From the NCBI GenBank assembly GCA_001465935.1, contig LNKV01000055.1, positions 62,001 through 126,000 on the forward strand: 64,000 nucleotides of DNA, written 5' to 3'. This DNA comes from Clarireedia homoeocarpa (taxonomy: Eukaryota > Ascomycota > Leotiomycetes > Helotiales > Rutstroemiaceae). The notes beneath the pieces were generated by a model that was given only the letters and a program-made list of their open reading frames with translations, did no database searches and was not told the DNA's origin. This document shows, piece after piece, positions 25,976-34,229 of this stretch; position 1 is the first letter of the stretch; each line of letters starts with the position of its first letter. The position numbers were made by a program, and so were the translations under genes.

Positions 25976-26079
25976 TAACCACTCATCATTAATCAGCCCG
26001 AGATGCTCAACGCAGCACATATCTCCTCGATTGGTTCAGCCACCTGTAAGACTTATGCAAAGCACGGTTAGGTTAATCC

Positions 26080-26157
26080 GCGTATACAATACGCGAGAGG
26101 TACCTGCGTATAGAATACGCGGGAGGTACTTGCGTATAGAATACGCGGAAGCACCTC
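26080..26157. repeat. three tandem 26-bp units, each with a GCGTAT/ATACGC palindrome
   Basis: Units at 26080-26105, 26106-26131 and 26132-26157 each begin GCGTATA-N-AATACGCG and end in a GAGGTAC-like segment; the third is more diverged. They sit between the broken GH3 5' end and the AT-rich block, so they may mark the end of a mobile element. Confidence 0.85.
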
Positions 26158-27193
26158 GGACTAATCGTGGGTGAGCCCACTAAAGCGAGTTCTCATAAAT
26201 CAAAATCTTTATTTATTTAAATTAAAAATATTCTTTTTGAATAATTTTTTTTTAGAAATTTATATTTATCTATATATATTTCGTATATAAGAAGAATCTT
26301 AATATTATAAGATACTTCTAATTACTAGTAATTTTATATAGAAAGATAAGTACTTTTGGTATAGAAATTCTCATTCGCTTGCGTATTCTCAATCGCTTGC
26401 GCCCACTTAAGCGCATGCTGGCATGATTCAACGTTGGACATTTCCCCAACTTTTCCCCGCAAATGAAGATAGAGAAACGTTGCAAGCTTGTTTGTTCGAC
26501 AGGGATGGATCGTATTCGGATCGTATTCGTACCGGAGAAGTCCTATTTGGGAACATGGCCCCCGCCCCCTTGGCGTCCCCTTTTCTACTGCTAGTCGATG
26601 AGGAGATCTCAACGTCTACTTTTCTACTGTTTGGTTGATGCGGAGATGGAGGGAACGGTTATCTCAGACGCTCCACCAAATCACGGCCTCATTGTATTCA
26701 ATGGCTTCTATTAGTTCTTGGCAAAAGTATTCCACTTTTTCGACCTTTCTTTGGCGGAGTGTCTAAGAAAAAATAGTTCCAATTTGTATATATACAGAAC
26801 AAATTTGAGTTGACAGTCTCTTTTTAAGTCAATGAAATTAGCATTTAATAAAGAAGTCTTATTTTAAGTACAATAGTATTAATTTGAAATCGATATACGA
26901 TTCTAATAATACTAATTTTAATATATTTATTTAATACTAATAGTACTAAATATATCGTCAAAGCCAAAAACGCGTTTTCGATTATAAAACGAAAATTAAG
27001 ATCTTTGATATTTCCTTCTACGATTTCATTATTATACTATCTGTATATATTATTTTATATCTCTGAAGATCGTAGAGTCTCAAGGATCTCTGATATATAA
27101 TTAGTTATTATATATCTGTGTAGAGAGTCGAGCCGTTGCCGGCGAGGTAGTCGTCTTGTTATCGCATCCAAATTTACTAGAACAACAACAGGA

Positions 27194-27590
27194 AATGCTA
27201 TTTGCCATGCCACTTGCCATGCTATTTGCCATGCCATGAGCCATGCCATGAGCCATACCATGAGCCATCGCATTGGCCATCGTATTGGCCATCGCATTAG
27301 CTATGCCCTTCGCTATGCCCTTAGCATTAGCTATGCCATGCTACTTGCTATGCCACTTGCTATACTATTTGCCATATGTCACGTAGAATTAGGGTATATA
27401 TAGCCACTAATACACTTTCGTGTAAGTGGCGTCACTTTTGCGGTGTGACACCATACTATTAGCTATACTATCCGCTATCGTATTCGCTATCGTATTGGCT
27501 ATCGCATTATATACGGGCATTGGCTATACTATTCGCTATCGCATTAGTCATCGTATTAGCTATTATATTGGCTATCGCATTATATGCGGG
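27194..27590. repeat. degenerate 12-bp minisatellite (GCYATNNYATTN), interrupted
   Basis: Roughly 25-30 copies vary as GCCATGCCATGA, GCCATCGCATTG, GCTATCGCATTA and GCTATACTATTC, so most differences are C/T or G/A transitions. The array is split by a 74-bp hairpin element at 27377-27450. Seen directly; copy number is approximate. Confidence 0.85.
27377..27450. mobile_element. 74-bp hairpin insert inside the minisatellite
   Basis: Bounded by TGTCAC (27377-27382) and its complement GTGACA (27445-27450). Internally GCCACTAATACAC (27403-27415) pairs with GTGTAAGTGGC (27420-27430), leaving a short loop. It breaks an otherwise continuous 12-bp array, so it resembles a tiny foldback element or solo inverted-repeat insertion. 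Naming it mobile is inference. Confidence 0.45.
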
Positions 27591-28150
27591 TAACAGGACT
27601 AATAGAATCGACTAAGGGCTTTCGATTGGTATACTCAGCTTCCAATTTAGACGTTGCTAATAGCACCAAGTATATTGTTGCGATTAAGGTCTAAAATCAT
27701 TGTTTTTCTTAAGTTCCTATAGAAAAAAGAACTATTTTTACTTAGACTCTATTTTAACAACTAGGCGTTCTGGACTCTGATTGGCGCAGCCGAAGTCAAT
27801 GGAACCTAAACTTACTTTTTGTTGTAAACCTTTACTTTTATCTTAAATCTCTATTTTTTAATGAGAATATCACTTAAATTTGTACCAATTAAGCCAAATT
27901 GTTGAAATAGAGTCTGATTTATTGAGATAAGGGAACAGTCGGGCTTGGCGTTTGCGGGGGAAGGGATTGCCCGCAAAACGTGACGTGGGTTTTGGATTCT
28001 TCTGGAGTTGTCATGTGATTCCAGGTGACTGCACATGTTCTAATTATCAGTCTTTATTAATTACATATCATAAGGGAAGCGAATCTCATGAAGGTTTCCA
28101 TTTCTCAATTTCCATTCTATTGCTGTCTATCCCTTTTTTCAAGCCGTCTT

Positions 28151-29252
28151 CTCGTCTACATCCTGAGTTTCTAAACCCTTCATTTTGTTTATTTTTTATT
28201 ACGAGCTTGAGTTGGTCGCTGGGGCTCCCAACTCGCTCAGGAGGGTAAGTCGCTGTCGCTCCTTACAAAAACTGTTTTCGAAGTCACATGGGGTGTGTTT
28301 TTTGCACAGGTAGTCCGGACTTACGTCAATTTAATATAGACAGGTACCTTTGTCCAATACTTCACATTCTTCTTCTAGTGACTCGTTATACGTGGTCTAC
28401 TAGAAAACAAAGCACCCCTTTGGTTGGGAAAAGATAGTCATAATACCGCCTAGGGCCGAGAGTACACCATGACGAGGGGTTGAGAATTTTAGTGAAATTG
28501 ATTATGATATGGTTTAAGGGCATGGCTTCTAGGACGAAGAGCTGTCAGCGAGGATATGATGATACTGAGAACAGCACTTTGTCGGTGTCTATTCAGTCGC
28601 CTTGTTCTTTCCTATTAATCGTCACATATATAGAGGCACAGGTTAACAGCTAGGGAGTGTTATCCCTCCGAACTAACAGCAAGGCACCTTTACGGTCAAA
28701 ATTTCATGGTACATCTTAACGTGACTTGGGTGAAAAGGCCGTAAGATTATACCGTTATGGATTCTTATATCATATCGCTGCGATGGTGCCTTCTCCGCAT
28801 GTGCGGACATACAAATCAACCTCTTCTTCCCTCTCTCAAGCTGACAAATCGCGTGGTCTGCGATAACTGTCACTTTAGTGTCGTAGGTCTTACACGAACC
28901 CGGGACAGCTTATAAAGATCTATATAGACGATTTAAAAAATCACTCACACAGTATAGCCACAATCAATTTCTCTTTGAGATGCAACATTATACATTCGAG
29001 TGACCTCTGAGCTCAATGTAAAATATCGACATCTCCATATCCATAACCCCAAACATGAGTAACCTAATAAAAGCCCGCGGAACACAGAGTCTTTACTTGT
29101 TTCCTGAAAGATTCGTGACACTGTTAAATTTTCCAACCAGATCAATAAATTGTGTTCATTATTTGATCAAAGCCATTTCCAAACCTTTTCTTTACTTGCG
29201 CAATTCATTCTCAAGGAAAAGGAATTCTTCCGAACAGAGCTCCGTCTCAGCA
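28151..29252. other. intergenic region right of the AT-rich block
   Basis: About 1.1 kb without a convincing coding region. Composition returns toward the genic average. It contains the 3' flank of the secreted protein gene on the minus strand and nothing else I can identify. Confidence 0.55.
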
Positions 29253-29958
29253 TCAATTCCTCTCACACTGATACCTCGCCGAAAAGTCATTGAAAAGGAA
29301 CCGAACCTCGTGGTGCCCGAGAGAGAAATCCTGTCTCCTGTCACTGCCGCTGACGGGAACTGATGTATTGAACTCCGTAATCTCGAATCTGAGGCATGTC
29401 ACCAGTTTCCACTCTGCTGGGAAATCGCAATTCGTCAAATTACCGAATCCGGCATACTTGCAGTCTGCAGTTATTGGATGTCCATCGTCGTCGTCACCGG
29501 AATATGCAGTAATACGGGTTGTGCATTGGACACGTAGTCCAAAGTAGATACCGTTGGCTGCGACACAGCCCAGACTTGCAGATTTAGGCTGGAATGTGGA
29601 TGGGACGTTTGGATTGATTGCAGACATATTGTACCCGAGCGCAGCTTGCTTGCCGATGGGCTTAGTGCCTGTAATTGGGACCTCTGAGACTTGGTATGCA
29701 TCAAATCGATTGTAAACGAGTTGGCGGTAGTAAACGAGGTCGCCGATTTTGGGCAGGTTGGAGTGCGTGGAGCCAGGAATAGGGTAATCTTCGTGCTGTG
29801 TTTGTTTGTTAACATACGATCGATTCTGACAGGAAGTTATTTGTATAATAATTGAATGGTGTTAACTTACGTCGGTGAAAACATCAAGAGGGACTACCGC
29901 ATTCACAGGTCCCGACGGCGCTGAGAAGGATTGCACATACGAGAATCGTGAGCTTCAT
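29253..29958 (-). pseudogene. small Cys-containing secreted protein gene with frameshift near its signal peptide
   Basis: Family not recognised. A TATATAAG box (30055-30062) lies about 95 bases upstream of the ATG at 29958. The ATG frame opens with a good signal peptide start (MKLTILVCAILLSAVG) but reaches a stop a few codons later. Shifting frame by one base gives SAPSGPVNAVVPLDVFTD, which runs to the donor at 29870. After a 75-bp intron (29796-29870) it continues in phase as HEDYPIPGSTHSNLPKIGD through a 181-codon exon ending at 29253. That exon contains six Cys and NXS/T sites, typical of a secreted protein. A one-base deletion in the leader, or a sequencing error, is the simplest reading. 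If it is an error, the mature product is about 190 residues, secreted, function unknown. Pseudogene status is therefore provisional. Confidence 0.55.
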
Positions 29959-30054
29959 GGTTGTGGTTATGAAGGAAGTTGAAGTGCTTGAACTGGGAGA
30001 GACTGAATGAAGAGAAGTGGAGAGCAAGTTAATCCGCCATAGTATTCCCCACTC

Positions 30055-30062
30055 CTTATATA
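30055..30062 (-). promoter_or_regulatory. TATA box of the small secreted protein gene
   Basis: TATATAAG on the minus strand, followed by a C/T-rich leader that ends in CACAACC before the ATG. Good placement for a fungal core promoter. Confidence 0.6.
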
Positions 30063-30524
30063 GACAATTCAGCGCCATTTACTTACCTAAAGTGCTCTCG
30101 ATACAAACCTGCAGTGGAACTTGAAATTCGGGGACTATAACTCCCAATAATAATCAATTTCGGTGCTGAAATGACACGATTCTGCACTTAGATTCCAAAG
30201 GAGAAATGGCTACGTGCAGGTGTACCTTTGTGTATATATTGTTGTTAGCAATTATGTAAAATTGGATGATGAGCAAGCTGAAACTAGTCTTGCTTTTGCT
30301 TGTTCTCGAGTGAACCAAATCCAGTCCAAGGGTTCGGGGACTTTGACTACTGCAGTAGTGGCCGTATATGGATATTAATGACGCGCGCGGGAAGTGGCTG
30401 GTGTGACAAGTCTTCAGCCCACGACTGAGACACACTGAACGATCAACTTTGTTCGTCTATTCATCATAAATTGGTAATCATTATTTTGACAAAGATACAC
30501 ATACCACTGGTATTCAGTATCTGC
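30063..30524. other. intergenic interval
   Basis: Upstream DNA of the small secreted protein gene and 3' flank of the acetyl xylan esterase, both on the minus strand. No other feature seen. Confidence 0.6.
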
Positions 30525-31700
30525 TCAACTAGCCGTCTCCGGAACCTTTAAACATTGCCAGTAAAAACTATTCCTACTGCAGAACGTGCCTTCTTCACAC
30601 TGCGTCGCTCCGCTGTAGCCAGGCCCGCCGCACTGGCCATATAATGGCACAACAGCCCTTTCCTCTTCACCTCTCTCCTCAATCTCTGTCTCCCTCTTAA
30701 TAAACGTACTATCTTCCCCCTCCCTTCTCACTAACTTCCCCCGCCTTTCCCCTCCCGCGTTAACCTTCGAATAACACCCCGTACCCTGACATCTCAAATC
30801 AAACCAATCCAGCACCACACTCTCATTCGTGGGAATGTTATGATCCACCCCCTTCGCACTCGTTGCCCTAAACTTACTCCCATACGACCAAGTCGTCCAA
30901 TTCGGTTTCGGCCAATCCTGCAGTGTACTAACCGGCGTGCTACTCTGCCCCAACACCGCCGTCCACTCTTTGATCTCCTCCTGCAAGTTCTGCGGGTACA
31001 ACGTCGTATCCACTGAGCCATGCAGGACCCACATCTTGGGGCGGAAGCCGGTGTATCCAGGATACGCCGCCTGCACGATGGATTTCCACTGAGTGCCGGT
31101 CTTTATGACAGTTCCGGTTGCGCAGTCGCCGGACCAGAGATCTACGGCTGAAGAGTTCGCGGCGAAACAACCGAATGCTACGCCGGCCCATGCGGAGCCT
31201 GCGGCAAATACGTCCGGGTATGCGCCGAGAAGGACGTTGGTCATCATGGCGCCGGAGGAAGTGCCCATGGAGAAGACGCGGTTCGCGTCCGCTTTGTAGG
31301 TTTCAAGGACATAGCGCACCATGTTGACTATGGCGAGGGAGTCGCTGCCACCGTTGTGGGTGAGAGTTTGTTGGGAGGAAACGTCCCAGCAATTGTCTAC
31401 GGTGTGCGGAGAGCTGGGAAATATCATGATGTAGCCATAGGTGTCGGCTAAGGTGGCGAATTGGGTGCCGGCGAAGGCGTCTTGGGCGGTGCCGTGGCAC
31501 CAGTGCGGGTTGACGAAGATGGGAGGGTCGGGTGCGAGCTTGCTGGGGACGTAGAGGTACATGCTAACGTTGGTGGGGTTGTAGCCGAAGTCGGGGACGA
31601 GGATAAGGTTGTTGGCTGCGGCAAAGGCGGCGCTGGGGAGGATGGAGATGCTGGTAATGAGTGCTGCCAGCACCCTGAGGGAAGCCTTAAGGGAAGCCAT
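30525..31700 (-). CDS. CE1 acetyl xylan esterase with C-terminal CBM1
   Basis: Secreted esterase of 391 residues, single exon, predicted to remove acetyl groups from xylan outside the cell. Residues 1-28 form a signal peptide ending near AAFAA. The alpha/beta-hydrolase core shows HWCHGTAQDAF (oxyanion-side motif), the nucleophile elbow GTSSGAMMTNV (Ser in GxSxG), GFRPKMWVLHGSVDTTLYP (acidic residue region) and DHNIPTNESVVLDWF (catalytic His), as in fungal CE1 acetyl xylan esterases. The C-terminal 35 residues, LYGQCGGPGYSGATQCEEGTFC onward, are a CBM1 cellulose-binding module with four Cys. The linker is unusual: charged (KR and EE rich) instead of Ser/Thr/Pro rich, with possible Kex2-type KR and RR sites. 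A TATAAATAG box lies at 31762-31770. It probably acts with the neighbouring (now broken) GH3 enzyme's class of plant-wall hydrolases. Confidence 0.93.
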   Translation of the reverse strand: MASLKASLRVLAALITSISILPSAAFAAANNLILVPDFGYNPTNVSMYLYVPSKLAPDPPIFVNPHWCHGTAQDAFAGTQFATLADTYGYIMIFPSSPHTVDNCWDVSSQQTLTHNGGSDSLAIVNMVRYVLETYKADANRVFSMGTSSGAMMTNVLLGAYPDVFAAGSAWAGVAFGCFAANSSAVDLWSGDCATGTVIKTGTQWKSIVQAAYPGYTGFRPKMWVLHGSVDTTLYPQNLQEEIKEWTAVLGQSSTPVSTLQDWPKPNWTTWSYGSKFRATSAKGVDHNIPTNESVVLDWFDLRCQGTGCYSKVNAGGERRGKLVRREGEDSTFIKRETEIEERGEEERAVVPLYGQCGGPGYSGATQCEEGTFCSRNSFYWQCLKVPETAS

Positions 31701-31761
31701 ATTGTATGATTTTCACAAATGCAATAGACAAAAGATTAAAAGCCTAGAAGGTGGCGATGGG

Positions 31762-31770
31762 CTATTTATA
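31762..31770 (-). promoter_or_regulatory. TATA box of the acetyl xylan esterase gene
   Basis: TATAAATAG on the minus strand about 62 bases before the ATG. This is a strong core promoter motif and fits a tightly inducible secreted enzyme gene. Confidence 0.65.
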
Positions 31771-32322
31771 CATCCGTGTTCCCGCCACACGGAAAAATAT
31801 CTTTTTGCGTCTTGTTGTCACTTGACGGACGTCTTGGCCAATACTAAATAGCTCCTGAATACGAATCTGCACTGGGTATATACCATTTCCGAATGTGACT
31901 TTGATTGGAAGTAAATTGTACATGTTGTTGGCTAGCACGTTGGATGTTAAGATTAGCCATGGATGGCAGTTAAAAAACCCCGCAATTTTATTCCCAGTCG
32001 GAGCATTCGGGAACGTTAGCCGTGTACTACGGAAATATTATACAGAAAACTTGAATGCGAATCGCCAAAGGGGAAGAACGTAGGCAAAGGTATGCAAATC
32101 GTGAACAAAGACGATCATGGAACTGTTTCGAGTTACTAAAATCAGTCAAGATGCCTTTTCCTAGATAGACCCATTCCGCAAGCTGAGGGGCTAAAGGAAG
32201 ATAGAACGCAGCGGGCCCAAACTAGGTCCTAACTGAATAAGGTAAAACGGAACCAGAGCTTCCGGTGAGTTGGTTGTGCGCCAATGCATTGAAAGGAGAG
32301 AGTGATTATAGCATCAAGGGTA
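31771..32322. other. upstream region of the esterase and 3' flank of the next gene
   Basis: About 550 bases with no coding sequence seen. It should hold the upstream control region of the esterase gene, but I could not pick out specific activator sites with confidence. Confidence 0.55.
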
Positions 32323-33314
32323 TTATATGGGGTTATCAGTATATGGTGGAGGAGCTTCTTCATCACCTTGCTCGGTGGCACGCGGATTTGCGCGATGGAC
32401 CAGCATATCAGCTTCTTCCAGCCTTTTTTGTTCTTCCAACTTCACTACCCATAAAGCCGACCCAGCTGCTGAAGTCAGTAGAAAGAACATAGAAAGCACC
32501 GGCACAAGCTGTAGCAACAGTGCAACCGTGCCAAACCTAAGATGTGTCAGTATATCAACATAGGCACAAAGACCACGGATCAACCAACCATGTATATTTC
32601 CATTTCCTCTCATTTATCTCCTTCTTCCTCTCCTTCTTTGTTAAGCCTCGTAATTTGAAATATCGCCAGTGATGTAGAGGGCCGGCTCTTGCGCCTGTGA
32701 GCAGAAGAAACGCTGGCGTACCAATTACTGGTATGAAATTGAGTGGTAGGAAGATGACGAATTCTGCGATTTGTCGGAAAGAGAATGGAGAGTATACGGC
32801 TGATGTTGTAGGTTTTCCTAGCATTTTAACCGCGTTTGGCGCATCGTAGTGAAGAATTCGAGACGGAGAGACGAGATCAACGAGACCTTCTTTTATGAGA
32901 GTTGCCTAATATAACAAGTTAGAGTCATCCTTCCGCAAAAGAACCGAATGAAGAAATGAAATCGCATACATCGAAAACGTCTACCAGCGTCTCATCGACC
33001 AACAGCGCTTCGAATAGTAGAGCGATCAAGACTTGCCCCTCTCCAAGCACCAAAAACACCGCATTGAACCAAGCTCCTGGACCATGCCATATCGCCAAAA
33101 ACGCGACCTGCGGAAGATACGTGAATGTGAAAAGAAGCCCCAAAACAACAATTGAGGTGACCGTCAAGGGAATCAATCGTCTGCCAAATAAAGGATAGAA
33201 AGATGGGTCGGCGCAAAAGTACCAGATGCCTTTGAAGGGATAGAGAAATGATGCGCTGACAACCGATTTGATGGGTCTTAAAGCGATGCGGGGGTCGAGA
33301 CGAGGACTGGGCAT
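32323..33314 (-). CDS. EI24/RRT8-like multi-pass membrane protein
   Basis: Predicted protein of 291 residues from exons 33314-32970, 32905-32589 and 32536-32323, all in phase. Several hydrophobic segments are visible: LIPLTVTSIVVLGLLFTFTY, FNAVFLVLGEGQVLIALLFE, FVIFLPLNFIPVIGTPAFLL and FGTVALLLQLVPVLSMFFLL. This layout, with the conserved phrases FLPLNFIPVIG and ARAGPLHHWRYFKLRGL, matches fungal EI24-domain proteins related to yeast Rrt8/outer spore wall proteins. Those localise to lipid droplets or spore wall precursors in yeast; the role in filamentous fungi is poorly known. The third-exon donor (GTTGGT at 32588) is non-standard but gives the family-like junction KYTW-FGTVALL. The tail ends in an acidic, Pro-rich motif with PPPY, a possible ubiquitin-ligase recruiting site (inference). 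Confidence 0.82.
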
Positions 33315-34229
33315 TCTGCGATGTATTACCGAGGTAGCTTGGAGGACGTCGATAGTATTTGTTGTGACTTATTTACTGTTCCGACGTGCTTGGTATGTTG
33401 TTGCGAATACTTAGAGAGCGGCGCGCGGACGACGCACCAAGTCGTCATTGCGCGTAGCCACTGACACCAGTCACCTGAGTAGATTATGTAAGCAGCGACA
33501 CAATCCTTCAGACTGATACATCTAACGCTGCATAACCGTCCATTGCCAATCGACGGTAAAGTTACCCATAGACCTTTGGTCCCAGCTACTGTTGGCCCCC
33601 ACAAGCAACCAGCGTGTCTCGGTATTGGAGGTGATTTGCCTAACACTCCGTGAATCTGGAACCGGAAGATGCAGGATGAGTATGAAATCTGCCTCACCCC
33701 GCTAGTTCGTTTGATATGCCGGCCAGTGAAGCAATACAGACGGGCTCATCGATGCCCTTTCAGTTTGTGTGATGAAAAACCACTCAGCTGCGCCTTTGTT
33801 ACATCTCCTTCGTTTCGTGTGGTAGCAGTCGGGTGTGCGGAAGCACGCTATCCTACGAACCCTGAAGTCTCACGATTGCTGATATTACTGTGGCGGCGAG
33901 GCTTGGTTATGCGGAAGATGAATTGAGATGTTGTCGTTATGGAAGAGCGTTTATGAAGTGCAGTGCACTTCGAGTGGAACGCCACGGCCATGTGCCAACA
34001 ATGCGTGCAAAAACGGCAGTGCTTCCTGGAATTTGAGAACATATATCGTGTCTATCGAACCAGGAGTCATTTCTGGAGCCTTAAAATCATATACGACCGC
34101 TTGGAAAAGCTGGTTCTTGCACTGTTCCTACATTCACAGTCTACCTAAATTATTATCCTCAGAGAAAGCATTCCTCGCAGTCAAGGATCCTCTACGATTC
34201 CTCTACGATTCCTCTGCACCACAGCGAAT
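33315..34229. promoter_or_regulatory. divergent intergenic region
   Basis: About 0.9 kb between the start of the EI24-like gene (-) and the large membrane protein (+). No coding sequence or clear TATA motif found; presumably it holds both promoters. A CTCTACGATTC direct repeat occurs near 34190-34211. Confidence 0.5.

Larger units (their letters stand above)
26000..28150. mobile_element. AT-rich block, probable decayed repeat or transposon remnant
   Basis: Base composition changes sharply from about 26190: long A/T runs with many TA steps, no open frame of note, and internal repeats (a 26-bp palindromic array, a 12-bp minisatellite and a hairpin element). No transposase, reverse transcriptase or terminal repeats are recognisable. 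Such islands in ascomycetes usually result from RIP acting on transposons. The ends are approximate and the mobile origin is inferred. Confidence 0.5.

Noticed and set aside
27055..27297. Met/Ala/His or Trp/Met repeat peptides on the minus strand
   Set aside because: Translation of the 12-bp minisatellite in AT-rich DNA; no gene context.
26000..28150. Intact transposon
   Set aside because: No transposase, reverse transcriptase or clear terminal repeats could be recognised; only composition and repeats suggest a mobile origin.
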